64,000 nt of DNA from Mycobacterium lehmannii (GCF_002245535.1 NZ_NKCN01000006.1:62001-126000); one strand, 5' to 3'. Positions 1 through 8,598 are shown, numbered from the stretch's first letter. Numbers and translations are program-made. The notes: generated by a model not told the origin, from the sequence alone.

Positions 1-189
1 GAGGCCGGCCGGGTGGAACCGGCGATGTACAACAACGCGCCCGCGCTCAAGCTCTACTTGGGCGACCACTTCGAGGGGCTCATCAACCTCGAGATCACCG
101 ATGGCCGGATCTCGCACTTCTACGTGATGCGCAACCCGGACAAGTTGACCGGGGTGGAGATCCCGCGGGAAGTCACGCGGAGCATCTGA
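1..189 (+). CDS. ECF41/SigJ-type sigma factor, C-terminal fragment cut by the window edge
   Basis: The last 62 codons of a gene entering from the left edge, in frame to a TGA at 187-189. The visible peptide is the tail of the SnoaL/NTF2-like domain that ECF41-type sigma factors (SigJ in M. tuberculosis) carry behind their sigma2 and sigma4 domains. The stretch FYVMRNPDKL is typical of this domain, which is known to tune sigma activity. The DNA-binding part lies outside the window, so which paralogue this is cannot be decided. The pabB GTG follows 12 bp after the stop, so the two could share a transcript. Confidence 0.75.
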   Translation, partial: EAGRVEPAMYNNAPALKLYLGDHFEGLINLEITDGRISHFYVMRNPDKLTGVEIPREVTRSI

Positions 190-201
190 CAAGCTGAGTC
201 G

Positions 202-1455
202 GTGCGCATCGACCTGCTCGGCGACCTCGGCAGCGCCCAAGCGGTTCTGCGCGCCGTCGGATACGCCGCGGCCGATCGCGGGCTGGCGCCACCTGCCGCG
301 CTGATCGGCGAGTGGTTCGGTTCGGGCGCGGTCATCGCCCCGACGGTCGATGTCGCGCCGGTCGACGCGTCGCGTGCCTTCGACATTCCCTGCGGGTCGG
401 GTGATGGCGAGGCGGTCGGGGGCGGCTGGTTCGGTTTTCTGTCGTATCCGGATGCGGCGGCCGACGGTCTCGGTCCGCGGATTCCCGAGGCTGCGGGCGG
501 CTGGTCCGACTGCGTGCTGCGCCAGGACGGCGACGGGCGATGGTGGTTCGAAAGCCTCTCCGACGCAACGCTTCCCGGGTGGGTGGCCGACGCGCTGCGG
601 GTGCCGGTCGAGCCACGGCCGTCGTACGTCGAGTGGGGCGAAGCCGATCGCGGTGCGCATCGCCGGGGGATGCTGGACTGCCTCGACGCGATCGCCGCCG
701 GGGAGGTCTACCAGGCGTGCGTGTGCACGCAGTTCCGCGGCCGACTGGAGGGCTCGCCGCTCGACTTCTTCGCCGACGCCGTGCACCGCACGTCGCCCGC
801 GCGTGCCGCGTACCTCGCGGGGACCTGGGGGGCGGTGGCGTCGTTGTCGCCGGAACTGTTCCTGCGCAGGCGCGGTGAGCACATCGCGTCGAGCCCGATC
901 AAGGGCACACTGCCGCGTTCGGCCGATCCGGACGCGCTGCGCGGCTCGGTCAAGGATGTCGCCGAGAACATCATGATCGTCGACCTCGTGCGCAACGACC
1001 TGGGCCGCGTCGCCGATGTCGGCACCGTCACGGTCCCCGAGCTGCTGGTCGTGCAACCGGCGCCCGGGGTGTGGCATCTGGTGTCGACGGTGTCCGCGCG
1101 CGTGCCCGTCGACGTGCCGATGTCGACAGTGCTCGACGCGATGTTCCCACCGGCGTCGGTGACCGGGACACCCAAGACCCGGGCGCGCCAACTGCTCGAG
1201 CAGTGGGAACCGGTCAGGCGGGGAATCTATTGCGGCACAGTCGGGCTGGCGTCTCCGGTGGCAGGGTGCGAACTCAACGTGGCGATCCGGACAGTGGAGT
1301 TCGACGCGGCAGGTAATGCGGTGCTCGGCGTCGGCGGCGGTATCACCGCGGACTCGGATCCGGACCGCGAGTGGGAGGAGTGCCTGCACAAGGCGGCACC
1401 GATCATCGCATCACGTACGCGACCGCAGCACCGCGTCGTAGAGCTCACGACGTGA
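202..1455 (+). CDS. pabB: Aminodeoxychorismate synthase component I (PabB)
   Basis: Makes 4-amino-4-deoxychorismate from chorismate with ammonia supplied by the glutaminase subunit PabA, the entry to p-aminobenzoate and folate. The 417-residue product is a single chorismate-binding domain. Its C-terminal half shows the family motifs: SSPIKGT, AENIMIVDLVRNDLGRV, the TGTPK loop and VGGGITADSDPDREWEE. The GTG at 202 gives MRIDLLGD, a normal family start. No glutamine amidotransferase domain is fused, so PabA must come from elsewhere. Its last 45 bp overlap the 3' end of rsmI on the other strand. The M. tuberculosis counterpart is Rv1005c. GC3 is high (39 of 40 third positions at 661-780), useful as a native reference. 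Confidence 0.95.
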   Translation: MRIDLLGDLGSAQAVLRAVGYAAADRGLAPPAALIGEWFGSGAVIAPTVDVAPVDASRAFDIPCGSGDGEAVGGGWFGFLSYPDAAADGLGPRIPEAAGGWSDCVLRQDGDGRWWFESLSDATLPGWVADALRVPVEPRPSYVEWGEADRGAHRRGMLDCLDAIAAGEVYQACVCTQFRGRLEGSPLDFFADAVHRTSPARAAYLAGTWGAVASLSPELFLRRRGEHIASSPIKGTLPRSADPDALRGSVKDVAENIMIVDLVRNDLGRVADVGTVTVPELLVVQPAPGVWHLVSTVSARVPVDVPMSTVLDAMFPPASVTGTPKTRARQLLEQWEPVRRGIYCGTVGLASPVAGCELNVAIRTVEFDAAGNAVLGVGGGITADSDPDREWEECLHKAAPIIASRTRPQHRVVELTT

Positions 1456-2247
1456 CGGCGAGCCCGGGTTCGCCGCGACCACGTCGGCGCAGGCGTCCTT
1501 GACCCGCGCGCCGTCGTCGACCAACTTGTGGACCGCGGCCACCAGGGTCTCGAGGTCCGCTTTCGGGACGGCGCCGGCCAGCACGACGGTGATCTCGCCG
1601 AGCACCCCGTCGGCGGCCCAGTCGGAGAGCTCCTCAAGCCGGCCCCGGACGATCTCCTCGTGCGTCTTGGTCAGCTCCCGGCACACCACGGCGCGGCGGT
1701 CCGGCCCGAGCACCTCGACTGCGTCGGCGAGCGTGCCGGCCAGCCGGCGGGGCGACTCGAAGAACACACAGGTGCGCTGCTCGGTCGCCAACGTCATCAG
1801 CCACGTCTTGCGGGCGGTCTGCTTGCGGGGTGCAAACCCCTCGAAGCAGAACCTCTCGGCCGGTAGCCCCGAGACCGCCAGCGCCGTCGTCACCGCCGAC
1901 GGGCCCGGCAGGCAGGTGACCGGCAGCCCTGCCTCGATGCACGCCGTGACCAGGCGATAGCCGGGGTCGCTGATCAACGGCATCCCGGCGTCGCTGACCA
2001 TCAGCACCGTCGCGCCTGCCCGTATCCCGTCGAGCAGGCCCGGGATCCGCGACGCCTCGTTCTGGTCGTAGAGGCTGACCACCTTCGCGGTCAGCCTCAC
2101 CTCCAGCGACTGGGCCAGCGTGCGGACCCGGCGGGTGTCCTCGGCGGCGATGACGTCGGCGCTGCCCAGCGCGCCGACCAGCCGCGCCGAGGCGTCGGAG
2201 GGCTGGCCAAGCGGCGTGGCGCCGATGAGCAGTCGTCCGGGGCTCAT
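1411..2247 (-). CDS. rsmI: 16S rRNA (cytidine1402-2'-O)-methyltransferase RsmI
   Basis: SAM-dependent ribose methylation of C1402 in the decoding centre of 16S rRNA. The 278-residue protein has the tetrapyrrole-methylase fold. It shows the N-terminal GATPLGQPSD segment, AAEDTRR, and the RsmI signature SDAGMPLISDPGYRLV around residues 90-105, followed by PGPSAVTTAL. Length and start (ATG at 2247) fit the family. It is divergent from pmt with only 23 bp between the start codons, so the promoters must overlap the opposite coding ends. The 3' end overlaps pabB by 45 bp. This matches the Rv1003-Rv1002c arrangement of M. tuberculosis. Confidence 0.95.
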   Translation of the reverse strand: MSPGRLLIGATPLGQPSDASARLVGALGSADVIAAEDTRRVRTLAQSLEVRLTAKVVSLYDQNEASRIPGLLDGIRAGATVLMVSDAGMPLISDPGYRLVTACIEAGLPVTCLPGPSAVTTALAVSGLPAERFCFEGFAPRKQTARKTWLMTLATEQRTCVFFESPRRLAGTLADAVEVLGPDRRAVVCRELTKTHEEIVRGRLEELSDWAADGVLGEITVVLAGAVPKADLETLVAAVHKLVDDGARVKDACADVVAANPGSPSRRELYDAVLRSRT

Positions 2248-2270
2248 GCCGACAGCCTACGATCGCTCTC

Positions 2271-3812
2271 GTGACCGCCCCCGCCACCAAAGCGCCGCGC
2301 GCGGTCCCGGTCATCAGCCCAGCGCCGCAGGTGCCCGCCGCGGACTTCGGCCCGGTAGACCGGCTGCAGGGCTGGGTGATGACCGCCGTCATCGGCACGC
2401 TGGCCGCGGTGACGCGGTTCCTCAATCTCGGATCGCCGACCGACGCCGGCACCCCGGTCTTCGACGAGAAGCACTACGCGCCGCAGGCCTGGCAGATGCT
2501 GCACAACCACGGCGTCGAGGACAACCCGGGCTACGGCCTGGTGGTGCACCCGCCGCTCGGCAAGCAGTTGATCGCGATCGGCGAGGCGCTGTTCGGCTAC
2601 AACGGGCTGGGCTGGAGGTTTTCCGGCGCCGTGTGCGGCGTGATCGTCGTGGTCCTGGTCGCGCGGATCACGCGACGCATCAGCCGTTCGACGTTGGTGG
2701 GTGGCATCGCGGGGCTGCTGGTGATCGCCGACGGGGTCAGCTTCGTCGCCTCGCGGACCGCGCTGCTCGACGGGTTCCTGGTGACGTTTGTGGTGGCCGC
2801 GTTCGGCTGCCTGATCGTCGACCGGGACCAGGTGCGCGAGCGCATGCATATCGCGCTGTTGGAGGGCCGCATCGGCGAGACGGTGTGGGGGCCGAGGCTC
2901 GGGGTCCGGTGGTGGCGGTTCGGCGCGGGGGTTCTGCTCGGATTGGCCTGCGCCACAAAGTGGTCGGGCGTGTACTTCATCGCGTTCTTCGGCGTCATGA
3001 CGATGGTCTTCGACATTCTCGCGCGGCGTCAGTACCGCGTCCCGCGACCGTGGCTGGGCGCATTCCGTCGCGATCTGGGACCGTCGCTGTACGCGCTGGT
3101 GCTCATCCCGTTCGGGGTGTACCTCGCGTCGTACACGCCGTGGTTCGCCTCGGAGACGGCCATCAACCGCCATGAAGTCGGGCAGTCGATCGGCCCGGAC
3201 AGCGTGTTGCCGATCCCCGATGCATTGCGCTCACTGTGGCACTACACGCATGCCGCGTACCGGTTTCACTCCGGCTTGACCAACGCCGACGGAAACCATC
3301 ACCCGTGGGAATCGAAGCCGTGGACATGGCCGATGTCGTTGCGCCCGGTGCTCTATGCCATCGACAACCAGGACGTGCCCGGGTGTGGCGCGCAGTCGTG
3401 CGTGAAGGCCGTGATGCTGGTCGGCACGCCCGCGATGTGGTTCCTGGCGGTGCCGGTGCTGGGCTGGGCGGTGTGGCGGGCATTCATCAAGCGCGACTGG
3501 CGTTATGGCGTCGCGCTGGTGGGCTACAGCGCGGGCTTCCTGCCGTGGTTCGCCGACATCGACCGCCAGATGTACTTCTTCTATGCGGCGACGATGGCGC
3601 CGTTCCTGGTGATGATGATCGCGTTGATTCTCGGCGACATCTTGCACAAGCCGAACCAGAACGCCGAACGCCGAACGCTCGGGCTGATCGCGGTGAGTTG
3701 TTATATCGCGTTGGTGTTGACGAACTTCGCGTGGATGTACCCGATCCTGACCGGCATCCCGATATCGCAGAACACCTGGAACATGCAGATCTGGCTGCCG
3801 TCCTGGCGTTAG
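2271..3812 (+). CDS. pmt: Polyprenyl-phosphate-mannose protein mannosyltransferase (PMT family)
   Basis: O-mannosylates secreted proteins at the outer face of the plasma membrane, using polyprenol-phosphate mannose (Rv1002c in M. tuberculosis). The 513-residue product is a multi-pass GT39 enzyme. The first extracytoplasmic loop carries FDEKHYAPQAW with the conserved acidic pair, and ERVREM/HPPLGKQL motifs of PMTs follow. The C-terminal four-helix PMT_4TMC region contains the conserved LPWF segment and ends in a Trp-rich stretch. The GTG start at 2271 faces rsmI. The lipoproteins encoded later in this window would be typical substrates. A hairpin repeat lies 46 bp after the stop. Confidence 0.93.
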   Translation: MTAPATKAPRAVPVISPAPQVPAADFGPVDRLQGWVMTAVIGTLAAVTRFLNLGSPTDAGTPVFDEKHYAPQAWQMLHNHGVEDNPGYGLVVHPPLGKQLIAIGEALFGYNGLGWRFSGAVCGVIVVVLVARITRRISRSTLVGGIAGLLVIADGVSFVASRTALLDGFLVTFVVAAFGCLIVDRDQVRERMHIALLEGRIGETVWGPRLGVRWWRFGAGVLLGLACATKWSGVYFIAFFGVMTMVFDILARRQYRVPRPWLGAFRRDLGPSLYALVLIPFGVYLASYTPWFASETAINRHEVGQSIGPDSVLPIPDALRSLWHYTHAAYRFHSGLTNADGNHHPWESKPWTWPMSLRPVLYAIDNQDVPGCGAQSCVKAVMLVGTPAMWFLAVPVLGWAVWRAFIKRDWRYGVALVGYSAGFLPWFADIDRQMYFFYAATMAPFLVMMIALILGDILHKPNQNAERRTLGLIAVSCYIALVLTNFAWMYPILTGIPISQNTWNMQIWLPSWR

Positions 3813-3857
3813 CCGTCGCCGCAGAAGCCACGCTAGTCGGCTCTCGGACACTAGTTG

Positions 3858-3927
3858 TTTTCGCGAAACACACACGAGGGTCGCAGTCGACGAGTTATCC
3901 ACAGCCCTGGTGTAGATATCGCGAATC
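3858..3927. repeat. Hairpin repeat, degenerate copy (family of three in this window)
   Basis: Imperfect inverted repeat. The left arm (3858-3884) reads TTTTCGCGAAACACACACGA and continues GGGTCG. The right arm (3902-3925) reads CAGCCCTGGTGTAGATATCG and continues CGAA. Arm content, spacing and loop size (about 17 bp) match the better copies at 4804-4870 and 16791-16857. It sits after the pmt stop and just before the DUF559 gene, whose upstream GTG alternative (3928) abuts it. Confidence 0.6.
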
Positions 3928-3966
3928 GTGAGTCGACTTGTCAGTGCGCGCACCCAGCATCGGCGC

Positions 3967-4830
3967 ATGGAACGAGCATTTCTCGGCAACGAACTACTTG
4001 AGGGCGGTCTCACTCGCAGCCAGCTACGCTGGCGCTACAGGTCTGTTCACCCCCGCGTATACGTGCCACGGGCCGCCTTGCCATCGCTCCAGCTCGAGGC
4101 GCACGCGGCTTGGCTCTGGAGCAATCGGCGGGGCATCGTCGCCGGGCGAGCGGCGGCTTCACTTCATGGAGCCCAATGGGTCTCACCCGGAACGGTGATC
4201 GACTTGATTGGCCCGCGTGAGCGACTCAGATCAGGTGTGGTCGTTCGGAATGAACGGATCGATTGGGATGAGATCTGCACGATCGGTGAACTCGCAGTCA
4301 CCACACCGGCTCGCACAGCGCTGGATCTGGCTCGACACCTGCACCGCGACTTAGCCGTAAGGCACCTCGACGCATTAGCGGCGGCGACCGGCGTGAAGGT
4401 GGACGACGTAGCGCCGCTCGTAGAGCGGTATCGCGGTTGGCGGGGGATGAAGCGCGCTCGCATCGCACTGGACCTGATGGACGGCGGGGCTCAGTCGCCG
4501 AAGGAGACGTGGCTGCGCCTCCTCGTCCTGGACGCAGGGTATCCACGGCCTCGCACACAGATCCGAGTGTGCGACGGTGCCGCCGAGGCTTTCCTCGACA
4601 TGGGTTGGGACGAGCCGATGATCGCGTTGGACTATGACGGTGAGCAGCATCAGACCGACCGACCTCGATTCGTTCATGACATCGGACGCAACGCGATGGT
4701 CGAGAGTCAGGGTTGGCTCGACATCCATGTGGTCAAGGAGCACAGCCGCGGCTTCACGCTGCACCGGCTACGGGAAGCCGCTGAGCGTCGCGGATGGTCT
4801 CCGCTCGCGAGGCGTACACCAGGGTCGTGA
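3967..4830 (+). CDS. DUF559 / AbiEi-like protein with Vsr-type endonuclease fold
   Basis: Function unknown. From ATG 3967 it is 287 residues; the frame is open to a GTG at 3928, but family members begin near MERAFLGNE. The N-terminal half (TRSQLRWRYRSVHPRVYV, then GRAAASLHGAQW) resembles the AbiEi-type winged-helix region. The C-terminal 100 residues are DUF559, a Vsr/PD-(D/E)xK-like fold, with SPKETWLR, FLDMGWDEPMIALDYDGEQH and the final KEHSRGF. Third-position GC looks low: 25 of 40 codons at 4261-4380, against 39 of 40 in a pabB sample. That suggests acquired DNA. Hairpin repeats flank it on both sides, and the last six codons plus stop lie inside the right-hand repeat. No partner toxin or methylase is adjacent. 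Confidence 0.8.
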   Translation: MERAFLGNELLEGGLTRSQLRWRYRSVHPRVYVPRAALPSLQLEAHAAWLWSNRRGIVAGRAAASLHGAQWVSPGTVIDLIGPRERLRSGVVVRNERIDWDEICTIGELAVTTPARTALDLARHLHRDLAVRHLDALAAATGVKVDDVAPLVERYRGWRGMKRARIALDLMDGGAQSPKETWLRLLVLDAGYPRPRTQIRVCDGAAEAFLDMGWDEPMIALDYDGEQHQTDRPRFVHDIGRNAMVESQGWLDIHVVKEHSRGFTLHRLREAAERRGWSPLARRTPGS

Positions 4831-4870
4831 GAGACGGCAAGCTGACGGCCCTGGTGTACGTCTCGCGAAA
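4804..4870. repeat. Hairpin repeat, well-conserved copy between DUF559 gene and arcA
   Basis: Inverted repeat with arms 4804-4826 and 4846-4870 and a loop of about 19 bp. The shared arm core is CGCGAGACGTACACCAGGG (the left arm has one change). The left arm codes for the last residues of the DUF559 protein including its TGA; the right arm ends 10 bp before the arcA stop. Between two convergent genes it could act as a two-way terminator, although there is no U-tract. Confidence 0.85.
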
Positions 4871-4879
4871 CTGCAGGTG

Positions 4880-6109
4880 CTACAGCGGGTCGCGGCCGGC
4901 CGGGCACGACATACACCGCGGGCCGCCGCGGCCGGTGCCCAGTTCGGAGGCCTGGATCGGCAGCACCTCGATACCGGCATCCGCCAACCGAGCATTGGTT
5001 TCGACGTTGCGCTCGTAGGCGACCACCACACCCGGCGCGAGCGCCAACGTGTTGTTGCCGTCGTCCCACTGCTCACGCTCGGCCGTCACCGGATCCAACC
5101 CCGTGGCGATGACGCGTAACCGGTCGATACCCATCGCCGTCGCGGCGGCGTCGATGAACGGCACCTCGTCGTCGATACGCACTCCGCCGTTCCCGTCACG
5201 ATGAATCGTGAACGCCGACAACGAGTCCACGACCGGTGGGTACATCACCACCGCGTCGACGTCGACCATCGTGCACACCGTGTCGAGATGCATCTGCGCT
5301 CGCGACTGCGCGATCGGCACCGCGAGCACGGTGTAGGCCAGGTCGTCGTCGAACAGGCTGCGCGCCAACGCTTCCGCCCCCGCCGGCGTGGTCCGCTCCC
5401 CCACCCCGACCGCCACCACACCAGGCGCGAGCAGCAGCACGTCTCCGCCCTCGACCGGCGCCGACCGCGACTCATAGGCCCGCCGAACACCGAGGAATCG
5501 CGGGTGATGCGCGTAAATCACGTCGGTCAGCGAGGTCTCGCGCACCCGCGCCGGCAGCGCCAGCGACGTGATCGCCACTCTCGGGCCGATCCAGAACGAC
5601 GAGTCGCGAGTGAACAACAGATTCGGCAGCGGATCGATGACGAAGTCACCCCCGTGATGCATCCGCCGAACCAGCGACAGCTCCGCACCCGAGAGCGGCA
5701 ACTCGTTGAACGTCATACCCGCCATCAGCACATGGGCCAGCGGTGCGGGCTCCAGCGCGCGAAGGTACGCCGAAAGTTCCTGCGCCAGCGGCAGACCCAG
5801 CCGTCGTGGATCGACCGCCGCAGCGATCCCGTGCATCCGCGCCGCGCCACTGTGCGACAACGCCTCGGTCAGCAGATCGGCCAGCAGCATCACCTCGACG
5901 CCCCGCTCGACCAACAACGCGGCGAACGCGTCGTGTTCGGCCTGAGCCCTGGCCACCCACGGCAACCCGTCGAACAACAGCGCATCGTTGTTGCGCGGCG
6001 TCAACCGCTGCAACTCGGCGCCGGGCCGGTGCAGGATGGCCGCAGTCAGCCGACCCACCTCGGAGTCGCAGCCCAACGTCACATCTAGCACCGTAACCCG
6101 CAACCCCAC
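4880..6109 (-). CDS. arcA: Arginine deiminase
   Basis: Hydrolyses L-arginine to L-citrulline and ammonia. The 409-residue protein has the guanidino-modifying (pentein) fold. Visible motifs: [30 protein letters not shown] with the substrate-binding Asp, [10 protein letters not shown] with the catalytic His, and a C-terminal RCMSCP carrying the nucleophilic Cys. The longest frame starts at GTG 6109. Later GTGs at 6091 and 6082 remain possible, because the sequence similar to other ArcA proteins begins only at about residue 14. No ornithine carbamoyltransferase or carbamate kinase lies next to it, so this is not a full arc operon. It is divergent from soxR with the starts about 20 bp apart, over a sox-box-like dyad. 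M. tuberculosis equivalent: Rv1001. Confidence 0.93.
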   Translation of the reverse strand: MGLRVTVLDVTLGCDSEVGRLTAAILHRPGAELQRLTPRNNDALLFDGLPWVARAQAEHDAFAALLVERGVEVMLLADLLTEALSHSGAARMHGIAAAVDPRRLGLPLAQELSAYLRALEPAPLAHVLMAGMTFNELPLSGAELSLVRRMHHGGDFVIDPLPNLLFTRDSSFWIGPRVAITSLALPARVRETSLTDVIYAHHPRFLGVRRAYESRSAPVEGGDVLLLAPGVVAVGVGERTTPAGAEALARSLFDDDLAYTVLAVPIAQSRAQMHLDTVCTMVDVDAVVMYPPVVDSLSAFTIHRDGNGGVRIDDEVPFIDAAATAMGIDRLRVIATGLDPVTAEREQWDDGNNTLALAPGVVVAYERNVETNARLADAGIEVLPIQASELGTGRGGPRCMSCPAGRDPL

Positions 6110-6126
6110 CTCAACTATGGTTGATG
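6109..6126. promoter_or_regulatory. Sox-box-like dyad between arcA and soxR
   Basis: The sequence CCTCAACTATGGTTGATG is an 18-bp imperfect dyad resembling the SoxR operator (CCTCAAGTTAACTTGAGG in enterobacteria). It spans the first ATG of the soxR frame (6117) and touches the outermost arcA start. That favours ATG 6129 for SoxR and suggests that SoxR controls itself, arcA, or both. Confidence 0.5.
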
Positions 6127-6128
6127 TT

Positions 6129-6563
6129 ATGGAGTTGATTCACGAGCTGACTCCCGGCGAGATGTCCGCTCGCAGCGGTGTCGCGGTTTCGGCACTGCAC
6201 TTCTACGAGCGCGAAGGCCTCATCCACAGCAGACGCACCTCGGGAAACCAGCGCCGCTATGCCCGAGAGACGTTGCGCCGGGTCGCGTTCATCCGGATGT
6301 CGCAGCGGCTCGGAATCCCCTTGTCCCGCATACGAGAAGCACTGGCCACCCTGCCCGACGACAGGGTGCCCACGAGTAAGGACTGGGCCAGGCTGTCGGC
6401 GGGCTGGCGCCAAGACCTCGACGACCGCATCCTGCACCTGCAACGCCTGCGCGACAATCTGACCGGCTGCATCGGCTGTGGCTGCCTGAGCCTGAAGACC
6501 TGCGCGTTGACCAACCCCGGAGACGTCCTTGCCGAACAGGGACCTGGCGCGGTGCGGCTCTGA
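6129..6563 (+). CDS. soxR: SoxR-type MerR-family redox regulator with [2Fe-2S] cysteines
   Basis: Dimeric transcription factor whose iron-sulphur cluster senses redox-active compounds. From ATG 6129 it is 144 residues; an in-frame ATG at 6117 lies inside the putative operator. The N-terminal MerR helix-turn-helix reads [19 protein letters not shown], followed by the wing with [16 protein letters not shown]. The cluster ligands C114, C117, C119 and C125 form the exact SoxR CX2CXCX5C pattern. The spacing is right for a true SoxR rather than another MerR protein. The alkB-like gene begins 33 bp downstream in the same direction, so redox control could extend to it. Confidence 0.93.
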   Translation: MELIHELTPGEMSARSGVAVSALHFYEREGLIHSRRTSGNQRRYARETLRRVAFIRMSQRLGIPLSRIREALATLPDDRVPTSKDWARLSAGWRQDLDDRILHLQRLRDNLTGCIGCGCLSLKTCALTNPGDVLAEQGPGAVRL

Positions 6564-6596
6564 TGCATCGAACGCTTGTGCGATAGAATCGCGGCC

Positions 6597-7193
6597 ATGG
6601 AGCTGGCGCTGCAGAGCTCGCTGTTCGAGCACGCCGAACGCCGCCATCTCGGCAACGGCGCCTGGATCGACTTTCGATCCGGGTGGTTGGACGATGCCGA
6701 CTCGCTGTTCACCGAGCTCTCCGAGGTCATCCCGTGGCGTGCGGAGAGCCGGCCGATGTACGACCGCGTCGTCGACGTCCCGCGCCTGGTCAGCTTTCAC
6801 AACCTGGTCGATGACCGGCCGCCGCATCCACGGCTCAAACAACTTCGTCGTCGCCTCAACGACACCTACGCGGGTGAACTCGGCGAGCCGTTCACCACCG
6901 CGGGGCTGTGCCTGTACCGCGACGGCAACGACAGCGTGGCCTGGCACGGCGACACCGTCGGTCGCAGCAGCACCGAAGACACCATGGTCGCGATCATCGG
7001 GCTGGGCGCGACCAGAACGTTCGCGCTGCGGCCACGCGGCGGGGGCAAGTCGCTACGGCTGCAGCATGCGCACGGCGACCTGCTCGTGATGGGCGGGTCG
7101 TGTCAGCGCACGTGGGAGCACGCCATCCCCAAGACGACGCGCCCCGTGGGCGTCCGGATCAGCATCCAGTTCCGTCCGCACGACGTGCGCTAG
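6597..7193 (+). CDS. AlkB-like 2-oxoglutarate/Fe(II) dioxygenase
   Basis: Probable oxidative demethylase of alkylated nucleic acid bases. The 198-residue protein shows the Fe(II)-binding H117-x-D119 (WHGD) and H175 (WEHAIPK), plus the 2-oxoglutarate-binding RISIQFR with R187 and R193. GLCLYRDGNDSVAWHGD is the AlkB substrate-lid and metal region. ATG 6597 is used; the upstream codons carry no family sequence. It follows soxR closely on the same strand. The M. tuberculosis counterpart is Rv1000c. Its substrate (DNA, RNA or protein) cannot be told from the sequence. The end overlaps the next, convergent gene by 4 bp. Confidence 0.9.
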   Translation: MELALQSSLFEHAERRHLGNGAWIDFRSGWLDDADSLFTELSEVIPWRAESRPMYDRVVDVPRLVSFHNLVDDRPPHPRLKQLRRRLNDTYAGELGEPFTTAGLCLYRDGNDSVAWHGDTVGRSSTEDTMVAIIGLGATRTFALRPRGGGKSLRLQHAHGDLLVMGGSCQRTWEHAIPKTTRPVGVRISIQFRPHDVR

Positions 7194-7852
7194 GCCCTGA
7201 CCGCTTTCACCGCCGTGACCAACAGGTCGCGAGCGCGCTGCGTGTCGACCTTCGCGACGGGTTTGTCGGGCAGTACCAACGGGTTCGCGGTGACGATCAC
7301 CAGGAACGGTCCGAAGCTGGCGAGGTAGTTGTAGAGCTCGCCGGTGCGCGGCTTGCCGTCCACCGTCGTCTGCACCACGCGGTGGGTTCCCAGCGTCTGC
7401 GCACCCTCGATCTGGGGCGCCTCGACGACCTCGACCAGCCCGCGCATCGCGCCACCCGCGAACCCGACCTTGCGACAGTTCTCGGCCGGCGCATTGACCG
7501 ACGCGGTTTCGGACGTCTCGACGGCGATCGTGATGAACCGGTTGCCGTCGCCCTCAGCCGTCGTCGCCGCCATATTGCCCTTGGCGCCCGCCGGAACCAT
7601 CTGCTGATTGGCGAACGACGCACAGTCGGCTGGCTCGAACTTCACGCCCTCGGGCAGTTCCTGGCGTGCCAACAACCGCGGATCGATACCGGTCGGCCCG
7701 ACGTCGGTGACCTTGAAGTCGGGTCCGAAGCTGGTCCGAACATCCTTGACGCGCCCGATGTCAGCGCGCGACAGGTCGTCGCTCGGTGGGGCGTTCCCAC
7801 ACGCGGTCAGCGCAGCGGCGCACGCCACCGCGACCATGGCCCTCTTCGACAT
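7190..7852 (-). CDS. DUF5642-type lipoprotein, copy A
   Basis: 220 residues with a lipoprotein signal peptide: basic MSKRAM start, hydrophobic core, then lipobox LTAC with the lipidated Cys near residue 18. The rest is a DUF5642-like domain specific to mycobacteria and relatives, with no catalytic motif that I recognise. The next gene upstream (7882-8574) is a paralogue, so this is a tandem pair 29 bp apart. Position fits Rv0999 of M. tuberculosis. Role unknown; an envelope lipoprotein is all that can be claimed. Confidence 0.75.
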   Translation of the reverse strand: MSKRAMVAVACAAALTACGNAPPSDDLSRADIGRVKDVRTSFGPDFKVTDVGPTGIDPRLLARQELPEGVKFEPADCASFANQQMVPAGAKGNMAATTAEGDGNRFITIAVETSETASVNAPAENCRKVGFAGGAMRGLVEVVEAPQIEGAQTLGTHRVVQTTVDGKPRTGELYNYLASFGPFLVIVTANPLVLPDKPVAKVDTQRARDLLVTAVKAVRA

Positions 7853-7881
7853 CGCCGCACAATGTACCGGGCAACGACGGC

Positions 7882-8574
7882 TCAGCCCCGTAACGCGGAC
7901 ACCGTTTCGGTCATCAGATGGGCGGCGAAATCCGAACCGAGTTGTGGATTGGGCGAACCGGGGTCGGTGACGACGGCGACGAAGGCGACATGGTCACCCA
8001 GGTAAGCCGTGACGGTTTCAGCGCGCGACAGGGTTTCGGTGCCGCCTTCCACGACGGTTCTGCTCGACGTCGCCATCGCGATCGTCGACGCCCCGTCGAT
8101 GGCCGGGGCGGGTTCGAGGGTGACGGTGCCCGTCGTGCGTCCGCCCGCAATGGACCAGCGCGCGCACTCGTCGATCACCGCCGGGTCGAGCTCTCCCGGT
8201 GCGGCGGCGACGACGGCGTACACGATGCCGCCAGGCCCCGACGCGGACCAGCCGTCGGTGCGGGTTGCCCCCGCGGCGGGGTCGGCCAATGCGGCACATC
8301 GCTCGGGGTCGGTGGTCCACTGCGCACCGTATCCCCACGCGGTGATCGGGCCGACGGCGCCGACGAGGTCGGTCACCTCGTATCCGGCCGGCAGCGCAGT
8401 GCGCGCGCGATCGATTCTCGCCGGGTTGACTTGTGCGGGCTCCTCGGACGACGACTGGTCGGCAGGAGACGAACCGGGATCGGTTCCGCACGCGCCCACG
8501 CAGATCATCAGCACCGCCGCGGCCGCGACGATGCAACGATCCGCGGCCCTTCGGCGATCAACAAGTGGGGACAT
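7882..8574 (-). CDS. DUF5642-type lipoprotein, copy B
   Basis: 230 residues. The N-terminus has a charged stretch (LVDRRRAADR), a hydrophobic segment and the lipobox VGAC at about residues 26-29, followed by a Ser/Glu-rich linker typical of exported mycobacterial lipoproteins. The globular part resembles the neighbouring copy A: a YEVTDL opening, the conserved ERCAAL and DECARW Cys-containing segments, and an ending in AAHLMTETVSALRG. The two copies form a same-strand tandem. No enzymatic motif is visible and function is unknown. Confidence 0.72.
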   Translation of the reverse strand: MSPLVDRRRAADRCIVAAAAVLMICVGACGTDPGSSPADQSSSEEPAQVNPARIDRARTALPAGYEVTDLVGAVGPITAWGYGAQWTTDPERCAALADPAAGATRTDGWSASGPGGIVYAVVAAAPGELDPAVIDECARWSIAGGRTTGTVTLEPAPAIDGASTIAMATSSRTVVEGGTETLSRAETVTAYLGDHVAFVAVVTDPGSPNPQLGSDFAAHLMTETVSALRG

Positions 8575-8598
8575 CGACCCTCATGATTGGAGGCTGTC

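Noticed and set aside
5201..6088. A 295-codon frame opposite arcA
   Set aside because: Composition is Arg/Gln/His rich with no motifs; arcA on the other strand is certain.
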